Shown piece by piece: positions 8,558 to 16,023 of a stretch of 30,579 nucleotides of DNA (positions are counted from its first letter, which is position 1; each line of letters opens with the position of its first letter). The stretch covers positions 1 through 30,579 of the forward strand of contig DEHV01000042.1 in the NCBI GenBank assembly GCA_002352105.1. Direction: 5' to 3'. Below the pieces are notes generated by a model. It was not told the DNA's origin and did not search any database. It worked only from the letters and a program-made list of their open reading frames with translations. The position numbers and the translations under genes were made by a program. The DNA comes from Chitinophagaceae bacterium UBA2791. Lineage in GTDB: Bacteria; Bacteroidota; Bacteroidia; Chitinophagales; Chitinophagaceae.

Positions 8558-10453
8558 ATGACAGGAAAAAAAACATTTTTCTCAGCGATCCTTTTTGTTT
8601 GCGCGCTGGCGCTTTATGCAAAGGAAAAGCCTTATTCCCCGCCCCCTGGCGGCAAGGAAGACAAGCCATTGACCTTTATCATCCACACCTGTATCAACGA
8701 ACTGGATGATTTTAAAAAACTGGTCAAACAGGCGTCCAGGTTAAAACCCTATGGGAGAGTGCAGATCAATATAGGCGTACTGGCCGATAAAGCGTTCCAT
8801 GAAACGCCTAAGGGCGGAAGCCCCTGGCATGAATATGCCAATCGAAATCCTACGCCTTACAAATTTTTTCCGGATCCGAAGATCGCGCCTTTTATTCCGG
8901 CGGAATTTGTCCGGAAGAACCGGCAATTATTATTGGAAAAAGCCAGGATCCTTAGAGAGAATGATATGGATGCCGCTTTTTTCAGCTATGAGCCCAATTT
9001 TCTACCCGAGTCATTTTTCGAAGCCTATCCCGAAATGTTAGGTCCCCGGGTGGATCATCCCAGGCGAAGCAATGCCAAAGCATTTGCGCCCTGCATCTCT
9101 ATAAAAGAGACCCAGGAAATGTATGCGTCCATGATGGCGGAAATGCTGAAAAATGCGCCGGAGATAAAAACATTTTCTTTTAAGACCAATGATGCGGGCG
9201 CGGGCATTAGCTGGTCCGACTGGTTGTACAGCGGTCCCAACGGTCCTTCTTCCACCAGGAATTTCAGCGTGGGCGAAAGGGTGAATCAATTGATGAGTTC
9301 GTTCAGGGATGGCGCTTCCAGGGCAAAAAAAGAGCTTGCCGTGTATATGAGCGAAGGCAGTTCTAATTTTTCGGACGTTGAGAAGGAAGATATTCAGAAG
9401 CGACTTCCCCCAAATTGTTATTACCGGTCGACCGATTCGGTTGAAATAAAGAATATCTCCGGATTTTTGTCTGCCGTTTATCCGGCGTCGGGCTATTTCA
9501 ATCCCATTTCATTCGGAAACAGCGTAAGGGGATTAAAGAAAGGAAGCGGCCAGCGCGTATTCATCACGCTGAGAGCGGCGTACGACCGGGCAAACGAAAA
9601 ACTGGACGTTTCCGATCTGATGTTTGAAATGATCGAACGGTCGCTAAGAGACGGTATTCCTGCCGACGAGGTATCGCGATTGCGCCAGAGGCAGCAGTTA
9701 TCAGAGGAATGGGCCGGCAGCAGATCGGCTCCGCTCTTGCTAAATGCCCTGGTAATGCTCGACGAAGCCTTTGCCTATAAAAATAGCGTTATGCCCGGCG
9801 TGAGCCCGATGTACTGGGGGCTTAATAACCGGTATATCAATCGTCCCCTGCTTATCGCGCCCCAGGCGCTTTCAGCGGAGGAAGAGTCTTATTTTCTTCC
9901 GTATCTGTTTAATGTTTCCAGGGAAGAAGGCCGGATGGACTATACCGATATTCACGGGGCGCGTCGCAGCATTCCTCCCGGAGCAATGAAAAACTTTGTT
10001 GGCCGGATCCGGCGCGCATGCAATATGCTCGAACAAATAGACGCATCCGCTCCCCGTAAGGCCTACCTGAATAGAATGGCGCTATCGCTGCGTATCTATG
10101 CCAGCATCATGAGAAGCTGCGGAAATTTTGCCGCAGCCCAGCAGATCAGGGACCGTAACGCCAATAAGCTTAAGGGCCCCATGCGCAGACCGGGTAAGGA
10201 TCCTGTATGGAACGGGGACCCCGACTTCATCCCCTTTAATGAGATCATGCGCGATGAACTGGACAATACCCAGGAGCTGATCAGCGCGTTGAAAAACGGA
10301 GGCCTTAGCATGATTGTCCTGGCAAAGGATGCAGCGCACGAAGACACGTTCATAGCGGGTCCCGACCTGTTAAACCAGTTGGTTAAGAAACGAAAGATCA
10401 TGTTAGATCATTGGCTGGATATTGAAGGATACCTGGCTTCTCCCTTTAAATGA
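8558..10453 (+). CDS. Secreted protein of unknown function, glycoside-hydrolase-like barrel suspected
   Basis: A 631-residue protein with a signal peptide (MTGKKTFFSAILFVCALALYA). I cannot name its family. The N-terminal half alternates beta strands and helices as in a TIM barrel: FIIHTCIN (40-47), RVQINIGV (67-74), DMDAAFFSYEPNF (136-148), then IKTFSFKTNDAGAGISW (203-219) followed by DWLYSGPNGP. The acidic pairs Glu145 and Asp212 sit at strand ends where glycosidases of the GH20/GH67/GH84 type carry catalytic or substrate-binding residues; this is inference. The C-terminal third is helical and rich in Arg/Lys and Met, resembling the helical tail of large glycosidases. It leads a rightward set with a transglutaminase-like and a DUF6807-like gene. 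Confidence 0.75.
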   Translation: MTGKKTFFSAILFVCALALYAKEKPYSPPPGGKEDKPLTFIIHTCINELDDFKKLVKQASRLKPYGRVQINIGVLADKAFHETPKGGSPWHEYANRNPTPYKFFPDPKIAPFIPAEFVRKNRQLLLEKARILRENDMDAAFFSYEPNFLPESFFEAYPEMLGPRVDHPRRSNAKAFAPCISIKETQEMYASMMAEMLKNAPEIKTFSFKTNDAGAGISWSDWLYSGPNGPSSTRNFSVGERVNQLMSSFRDGASRAKKELAVYMSEGSSNFSDVEKEDIQKRLPPNCYYRSTDSVEIKNISGFLSAVYPASGYFNPISFGNSVRGLKKGSGQRVFITLRAAYDRANEKLDVSDLMFEMIERSLRDGIPADEVSRLRQRQQLSEEWAGSRSAPLLLNALVMLDEAFAYKNSVMPGVSPMYWGLNNRYINRPLLIAPQALSAEEESYFLPYLFNVSREEGRMDYTDIHGARRSIPPGAMKNFVGRIRRACNMLEQIDASAPRKAYLNRMALSLRIYASIMRSCGNFAAAQQIRDRNANKLKGPMRRPGKDPVWNGDPDFIPFNEIMRDELDNTQELISALKNGGLSMIVLAKDAAHEDTFIAGPDLLNQLVKKRKIMLDHWLDIEGYLASPFK

Positions 10454-10500
10454 TTTTTCCATCGTTCACCAAATGATTCCATGTTTTAAATATTTTTCAC

Positions 10501-11310
10501 ATGAAAACGGTTAAAGGAATTCTTTTTGTCATAGGGCTTGTTTTACTGGCCATCAATATTTACGGTTTGTTCAAATCCCTCCGTAATCCTGATATCTATA
10601 CTGAAGAACATCATATCAAGAACAGGATCGGCGATGTCACGATCAGGTATCCCGAAATAAAAAAAATGCTCGTCAGGCAACAGGGCGAATCAGATATAGA
10701 TTTTGCCGTAAGGGTGAATAAGACGGTGAATGACGGCTTTGCGCATTATTGGAAAAGAGCGGGAATAACCAAATACCATCTCAGGGTTCCTGTTTGGGAA
10801 AACTACCTGCTGTACCTGGCTTCGTATATCAATCCTGAAAAATACGAGCGATACGAATTCAGTAATTACAGGAAGAGCCTGGAAAGGGGCGTCGGACTAT
10901 GTTCTTCGCATTCCATAGTGGTGAAGGGCGTATTGCAGGAAAACGGAATAAAGGCGGAACTGCTGGATGTCGGCGGACGGCATGTGGTGGTGAGAGCGGA
11001 TTTCGGCGATAAAGCATATTTGCTGGATCCCGATTTTGGATATTATGTGCCCTACGACACAGCGGCGGTTACCGCTGATCCCGAGCTGGTAAGACCGGCT
11101 TATGCGGATATGGCTTCCTTGTATTATAAGGAAGCGGTAGATCCTTATACGACCGACCTGATGGTGGATATCTTTGGCAAACACAAACATGTGTATGATG
11201 TTAAGAACTGGTTCGAAGGTTTTTCTTACTGGGCCATCTGGATCATTCCGTTGTTATTGATCGCGCCCGCGGCGATTGGCGCGTTCAGGTCCGGGAAACA
11301 GGCGGGGTAA
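10501..11310 (+). CDS. Membrane-anchored transglutaminase-like (papain-fold) protein
   Basis: A 269-residue protein with a hydrophobic N-terminal helix (about 5-23) and a C-terminal helix (about 242-262), so both ends are probably in the membrane with the middle domain outside the cytoplasm. That domain has the transglutaminase-core triad in the right order and spacing: Cys134 in GVGLCSSHS, His161 in VGGRHVVV and Asp177 in LLDPDFG. Bacterial members act as proteases, peptide cross-linkers or amidases, or carry no known activity; the substrate is unknown. It begins 47 bases after the stop of the unknown 631-residue gene and may share its transcript. It lacks the large multi-helix module of the TgpA type. 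Confidence 0.8.
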   Translation: MKTVKGILFVIGLVLLAINIYGLFKSLRNPDIYTEEHHIKNRIGDVTIRYPEIKKMLVRQQGESDIDFAVRVNKTVNDGFAHYWKRAGITKYHLRVPVWENYLLYLASYINPEKYERYEFSNYRKSLERGVGLCSSHSIVVKGVLQENGIKAELLDVGGRHVVVRADFGDKAYLLDPDFGYYVPYDTAAVTADPELVRPAYADMASLYYKEAVDPYTTDLMVDIFGKHKHVYDVKNWFEGFSYWAIWIIPLLLIAPAAIGAFRSGKQAG

Positions 11311-11410
11311 AGCGCGATGATTTTTATTTCGTAGTTTTAAGACGCGGGCGAAGGCGAAAAGCGGAAAGATGGATTATTACGCCGCTGATTATAAACATTA
11401 AAAACGAAAT

Positions 11411-12346
11411 ATGCAAAGGTTCTTCAAACATGTAACGATAGGGATAGCTGTTTGTTTTTTTACGATGTATTCCGTTAACGGTCAGCTGAGTTTTGTTCGT
11501 ACGGATGAGGGCGTGGAACTAAGGGATAATGGAAAAAAAATATTGTTTTATCAGCAGCAGCCGAAAGCGCTGGGCGGGAAATATACCCGCGCCGGCTATG
11601 TGCATCCCCTGTATGGCCTTGATGAAACAGTGTTGACGGAAGCCGAGCCTGCCGACCATCTGTACCACAGCGGTATTTTCTGGGCGTGGCACCAGATCAT
11701 AGTGAATGATAAGAATATAGCAGACGGATGGATCTGCGAAAATATTTCCTGGACGCCGGAAAAGATGAAGGTTAAAAAAAGCGGGCGAAAGATCGCTATC
11801 CATACGGAGATGTTATGGCGATCTCCCCTGAATACCGCAACGCCGGAGCCTATTGTAAGGGAGCGTACAAAGATCATTGTTCATCGTGTTGCCGCGCCCG
11901 GCTACCGGATCATTGATTTTGATATTTTCCTCCTGCCTCTGGCGGGAACCGTTAAACTGGGCGGTTCCGACGATCATAAGGGGTATGGCGGCTTTTCGCT
12001 GAGGTTAGACCTGCCGGACGATCTTAGGTTTGTTTCCGACGGCAAGCCTGTTGAGGCGAAGGAAACAGCTGTTGAAGCGGCTCCCTGGATGGATTTCAGG
12101 GGATCTTTCGGCGGTCAGGGGAGTCCGGCATCGGGCGTAGCCCTTTTTTGTAAGGCCGAAAGCGCCGACGCCGTTATGCCCTGGATACTCCGGAAAAAAA
12201 CAAGCATGCAAAATGCGCCTTACCCGGGCAGGGAACCCGTGGCGCTGCCTGCCAAGGGGTTAAGGCTGGAGTACCGGTTGGTGGTGCATGACAATAGCCT
12301 TTCCGATGAAGCGATAAGGGAATTGTATAAGGCATATATTCGTTGA
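11411..12346 (+). CDS. DUF6807 / PmoA-like exported protein
   Basis: A 311-residue protein with a signal peptide (cleavage near VNG-QL at about residue 24). It shows the signature of the DUF6807 family, often annotated as methane-oxygenase PmoA: an early HPLYGLDETVLTE, then PADHLYHSGIFWAWHQ (80-95), and the later GGSDDHKGYGGFSLRL block. The family name is misleading, because these are not methane monooxygenase subunits. Members are common beside sugar and glycan catabolic genes in Bacteroidota and Planctomycetota, with no firmly known activity. The conserved His residues (His83, His86, His94) would suit a metal or substrate site. It lies 100 bases after the transglutaminase-like gene. Confidence 0.85.
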   Translation: MQRFFKHVTIGIAVCFFTMYSVNGQLSFVRTDEGVELRDNGKKILFYQQQPKALGGKYTRAGYVHPLYGLDETVLTEAEPADHLYHSGIFWAWHQIIVNDKNIADGWICENISWTPEKMKVKKSGRKIAIHTEMLWRSPLNTATPEPIVRERTKIIVHRVAAPGYRIIDFDIFLLPLAGTVKLGGSDDHKGYGGFSLRLDLPDDLRFVSDGKPVEAKETAVEAAPWMDFRGSFGGQGSPASGVALFCKAESADAVMPWILRKKTSMQNAPYPGREPVALPAKGLRLEYRLVVHDNSLSDEAIRELYKAYIR

Positions 12347-12597
12347 GAAGCGGATGCCGGGACAGGAACAATAAGCGTTTATACGCGTTGTGAAAACATT
12401 GAATATTTTAGTTAATATCCGCAATTGATATAGCTGACCGTATGGCGTATGCAGAACCAACAGTTTAAAATATTGTATGCTTTCCTGGCTTTTCTGCGAA
12501 GCGCCTGCGCCAATATTCCGTAGCTCGCGCACGGTCTGTCAATGAGTGTCTCTTCGTCGTCCTGCGACGTCATATTTACTATTTAATCAAACTACAT

Positions 12598-13656
12598 ATG
12601 AATAATATAGCGGTTATCGGCCTGGGCAAGGTAGGATCCCTTGTCGGCGAATTGCTTTCGGGCCTGTTTACGGTGGAAGGGCTCGATCAGAAGCCGGCGC
12701 AGCAGCATTCGTTTAAAGTATTGCCGGGAAATATTAATGACGAGCAGTTTCTGCAAAAATTTCTTTCCACAAAGGATGCGGTTATTTCCTGCCTGCCCTA
12801 TAACCTTAATCTTACGGTAGCCCGGGCGGCATTTAAAGCCGGGATACATTATTTTGATCTTACGGAAGACGTCCCTACTACATTAGCCATAAGGGAAATG
12901 GCCAAAACCTCGAAAGGGGTGATGGCTCCGCAATGCGGATTGGCTCCGGGTTTTATCGGCATCGTGGGGGCCGACCTGTACAAGCGGTTCACCCGGCTGC
13001 GCGATGTGGAACTTCGCGTAGGCGCGTTGCCCAGGTATCCGAATGGGCAGTTGGGCTATTCCTTTACCTGGTCTCCCGCGGGCGTGATCAATGAATACAT
13101 CAACGATGCGGAAGTCATTCACAATGGCGTCCGCAAAATGACGCCCTCGCTGGATGGGATCGAGTTGATCAACATAGAAGGGCAGGAGTTTGAAGCCTTC
13201 TCCACCAGCGGCGGCCTGGGCACGATGTGCGAAACGCTTGAAGGCAGGGTGGATACCTTAAATTACAAAACGATCCGTTATCCGGGACATGCAAGGCTGA
13301 TGCGTTTTTTATTGTACGAACTGATATTAAAAGAAAAAAGAGCGCTGGCGGAGCAGATCTTAACGGAAGCCAAGCCGCCTGTCAGGGAAGATGTGGTATA
13401 CGTATATGCCGCCGTGGAAGGATGGAAGGAAGAAGCCCTGGCCAGGGAGGAGTTCTACCAGGCCTATCATCCTCTGAAGATAAACGGGAAGGAATGGAGG
13501 GCCATCTCCTGGACCACTGCCGCTTCCATTGCCTCGGTGGTGGAAATGGTAGCGGAGAAAAAGCTTCCCCAACATGGATTCATTAAACAGGAAGAGATAC
13601 CCTTCGGTGTTTTTACGCAAACCGTTAACGGGAAATTATTCCTGGCCAAACAGTAA
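12598..13656 (+). CDS. Saccharopine dehydrogenase-like oxidoreductase
   Basis: A 352-residue cytoplasmic protein with an N-terminal Rossmann nucleotide-binding site (NIAVIGLGKVG, Gly8/Gly10/Gly13), the family segment SCLPYNLN (64-71), HYFDLTED (84-91) and PQCGLAPGFIG (111-121), and then the larger C-terminal substrate domain. Saccharopine dehydrogenase (glutamate-forming) oxidises saccharopine to 2-aminoadipate-6-semialdehyde and glutamate. The next gene, 20 bases on, encodes a 2-oxoadipate dioxygenase-decarboxylase homologue, so a place in lysine catabolism is the best reading. No lysine-ketoglutarate reductase domain is fused and none is seen nearby. A 251-base spacer precedes it, with only a weak 5-bp hairpin (12555-12569). 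Confidence 0.87.
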   Translation: MNNIAVIGLGKVGSLVGELLSGLFTVEGLDQKPAQQHSFKVLPGNINDEQFLQKFLSTKDAVISCLPYNLNLTVARAAFKAGIHYFDLTEDVPTTLAIREMAKTSKGVMAPQCGLAPGFIGIVGADLYKRFTRLRDVELRVGALPRYPNGQLGYSFTWSPAGVINEYINDAEVIHNGVRKMTPSLDGIELINIEGQEFEAFSTSGGLGTMCETLEGRVDTLNYKTIRYPGHARLMRFLLYELILKEKRALAEQILTEAKPPVREDVVYVYAAVEGWKEEALAREEFYQAYHPLKINGKEWRAISWTTAASIASVVEMVAEKKLPQHGFIKQEEIPFGVFTQTVNGKLFLAKQ

Positions 13657-13676
13657 TCAATGCTAAAATCATATAT

Positions 13677-14588
13677 ATGGAAGGCAATCGCATGGCGTTG
13701 GAAAAGGTATTAAAGGGGTTAATGGACAGGTATATGGAGCGGGTTCCGGATGTAAGGAAAATACTGGATGCGATGGTAAGGGAAGGAGTGATCGGCGCTC
13801 CGGCCGATATAGAAAATGACCATATCGCTTTTCGGACGATGGGCGTTCCTCGCCTGGGCATACAATCGTTTGAAAAGATATTTCTTCATTATGGGTATCA
13901 AAAAAAAGATCATTATTTCTTCCCCGAAAAAAGATTGAACGCTTACTGGTATGCGCCGCCGGAACCGAAATACCCGAGGATATTTGTAAGCGAGCTGATC
14001 GTGGATATGCTGAGCGGGCAAAGCCGGGATATCATAGCCAGTTATACCGATGAGGTGAAAGCCGATCCGGTCGATGGGTTGGATCTTGATGATGCGCGGC
14101 AAACAGACGCCTTCCTCCACAGCAGTTTATGGAGAATCCCTTCCCTGGCGGATTACCAGGCGCTCGCAGCGGAAAGCGAATATGCCGCCTGGGTGATCTA
14201 CAATCGCTATTACCTGAATCATTTTACCATCAGCGTCCATCAGCTTAAGGAGGGATACAATACCATACCCGGTTTTAACCGGTTCCTGGAACGGAATGGG
14301 TTAATCTTGAACGATGCGGGAGGAAAGATCAAAACCAGCAAGGACGGCCTGTTGTTGCAAAGCGCTACGGTGGCCGGGATGGTAGAAGCCGTCTTTGCCG
14401 GCGGGGAGCGGTTAAGCATCGCGGGCTCTTATGTTGAATTTGCAGAGCGAAAAGTATTGGACGTCTATGCAGGCCTTGCTCCTCATGAGATAACCAGGGC
14501 GCATCGCCGGGAAGGATTTGAAACCGCCAATGCAGATAAAATATTTGAAAGCACCTATGCCGCTCAAACAACAAAAGGCAACCGTTGA
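13677..14588 (+). CDS. hglS: 2-oxoadipate dioxygenase/decarboxylase (DUF1338, HglS-like)
   Basis: A protein of 303 residues from ATG 13677. ATG 13692 (MALEKV) is an alternative with an AAGG stretch seven bases before it. DUF1338 enzymes such as Pseudomonas HglS convert 2-oxoadipate, O2 and water to D-2-hydroxyglutarate in lysine catabolism, using Fe(II). The expected metal ligands and substrate Arg are visible: His49 and Arg53 in ENDHIAFRT, His182 in LNHFTISVH, and Glu254 in YVEFAER. The C-terminal segment HEITRAHRREGFETANADKIFEST (quoted in pieces: HEITRAHRREGF, ETANADKIFEST) is also typical. It is shorter than the Pseudomonas protein, as is common in this phylum. It is tightly linked to the saccharopine dehydrogenase-like gene. 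Confidence 0.88.
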   Translation: MEGNRMALEKVLKGLMDRYMERVPDVRKILDAMVREGVIGAPADIENDHIAFRTMGVPRLGIQSFEKIFLHYGYQKKDHYFFPEKRLNAYWYAPPEPKYPRIFVSELIVDMLSGQSRDIIASYTDEVKADPVDGLDLDDARQTDAFLHSSLWRIPSLADYQALAAESEYAAWVIYNRYYLNHFTISVHQLKEGYNTIPGFNRFLERNGLILNDAGGKIKTSKDGLLLQSATVAGMVEAVFAGGERLSIAGSYVEFAERKVLDVYAGLAPHEITRAHRREGFETANADKIFESTYAAQTTKGNR

Positions 14589-14600
14589 GGATTGCCTTTT
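14573..14600. terminator. Bidirectional terminator between convergent hglS-like and CE7 esterase genes
   Basis: AAAAGGCAA (14573-14581) pairs with TTGCCTTTT (14592-14600) over 9 bp around a 10-base loop that contains the hglS stop codon. Read rightward it ends in TTTT; read leftward it ends in TTTTGTTGTTTG. This fits the convergent arrangement, although the leftward gene stops only at 14685. Confidence 0.6.
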
Positions 14601-14684
14601 CATAATCAGTTCACCCCAAACCGAAACAGAGGGTATCTTCAAAACTAAAATGAGACGCTTTTTTATTGTCTTGAAGCGGGTAAG

Positions 14685-15989
14685 TTATTTTTTTATCTGG
14701 GCGATCAACCAGCTACGAGCAGCGTCGTTCTGATCGGGGTAAACCCAATGGCCTGTGTCGAGGAACAGGTTTAATGTTTTGGGAGCGGCGATCATGTTAT
14801 AAGCCGAATATATCGAGGTAGGCGAGCAGGACTCGTCATTGTACCCCCAGGTATAATAACCGGGCGTCTGCAATCTCCTGGCGAAGTTGACCACATCATA
14901 ATAGCCTGCCGTTTCTATTTTTGCCTTAAGAGTAGCTTCCGGTTCCAGGTCCTTGAAAAGACGGGATCCGCCTCCTCCGGCGCGGCCATGCAGGTAACCG
15001 GTGAGATCGCAAAGCGCGGGATAAGAAGCGGAAAGCGCTTTTACTCTCTTGTCCAGCGTCGCGGTGACGATGGATAGCGCGCCGCCCTGGCTTCCCCCGA
15101 TCACTGCCAGGTTGGTTCCGTCAAACTGCGGCAGGCTGGCGATGAAATCATTGGCGCGCACGCAGCCGAGATAAACCCTTTTAAAATAGTATGCATCCTT
15201 GTTCTCCATGTTAAAGCTTAAATAACCTTTCAGCGGGCCCGCGCCAAGATCGGTATAAACATTTGGGTCCATGTTAACCGGTATGCCATGGATGCCGATC
15301 TGCAGGGTGATAATGCCTTTTTCGGCTGTCGCGATATCGCCGTTATAAGGCCTTACGCCAGCGCCGGGAACCAAAAGGATGGCGGGATACTTACCTTCTT
15401 TGACCGGTACGCACAATATGCCATAGACGCGGGAATTCCCGGGGTAGTTCTGAAAACTGACATGGTAAACATTTACTTTCTCCGTGCATTTTTCAGGGAT
15501 CAGGGTCATCCGGGTATTCATCGGTATTGCGGCAAGTTCTGCCTTGGCCTTATTCCAGAACGCGTCGAAATCAGCAGGGTTCTGTATAGTGGGTTGAATG
15601 GTCAGGGGATCAAAACCCGCTGTCGCCATTTGCTTATAGCTAATACCGTCGACCGTAGCGCTGACGGTACACCTGAGAAAGCCGGGGGTATCCATTGTGC
15701 CGCCGTCTATGGTTGCCTTGCCTTTTTTAAGCGTGAGCGTCGCTGTTTTAAGAGGCGGCATTTTCTCAGGCCCTATGCTGTACTGGATAGTTGCGTTCTT
15801 AAGCAGGTTGCCATTTTTAATGACGCTCACATTGAATTTAACCTTCTCGCCTTTTTTATAAACCCAGTCGGCATGTTCCGGCGCGACGATCAGTTTGACG
15901 ATCTTGTCGATCGGCGGCGGTTGGGCGATGGACGGATGCGCGATGATCAGGAACAGCAGGATGCCCGGAATGGTATATGCTTTTTTCAT
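14685..15989 (-). CDS. Exported acetyl-xylan esterase / cephalosporin-C deacetylase-like (CE7, AXE1), copy 2
   Basis: A 434-residue protein with a signal peptide (cleavage near SIA-QP, residue 23). An N-terminal beta-sandwich module (about 28-125, VAPEHADWVYKKGEKVKF onward) precedes the AXE1 alpha/beta-hydrolase domain, so it is longer than plain CE7 enzymes (about 320). The triad is visible: Ser300 in GGSQGG, Asp385 in WGYNDESC, His414 in DTGHW. RPYNGD near 213-218 and HGIPVN near 234-239 lie in the substrate-pocket part of the domain. CE7 enzymes remove acetyl groups from short xylo-oligosaccharides and other small acetyl esters. It follows its paralogue by 34 bases, so the two form one leftward unit. 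Confidence 0.9.
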   Translation of the reverse strand: MKKAYTIPGILLFLIIAHPSIAQPPPIDKIVKLIVAPEHADWVYKKGEKVKFNVSVIKNGNLLKNATIQYSIGPEKMPPLKTATLTLKKGKATIDGGTMDTPGFLRCTVSATVDGISYKQMATAGFDPLTIQPTIQNPADFDAFWNKAKAELAAIPMNTRMTLIPEKCTEKVNVYHVSFQNYPGNSRVYGILCVPVKEGKYPAILLVPGAGVRPYNGDIATAEKGIITLQIGIHGIPVNMDPNVYTDLGAGPLKGYLSFNMENKDAYYFKRVYLGCVRANDFIASLPQFDGTNLAVIGGSQGGALSIVTATLDKRVKALSASYPALCDLTGYLHGRAGGGGSRLFKDLEPEATLKAKIETAGYYDVVNFARRLQTPGYYTWGYNDESCSPTSIYSAYNMIAAPKTLNLFLDTGHWVYPDQNDAARSWLIAQIKK

Positions 15990-16023
15990 GTTTTTCTTTT
16001 TGAACGCTTCCCGTATGAGCAGG

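Noticed and set aside
11411..12346. Methane monooxygenase subunit, from the PmoA label of this family
   Set aside because: The protein is an exported soluble DUF6807 member, not the polytopic PmoA subunit; the family label is misleading.
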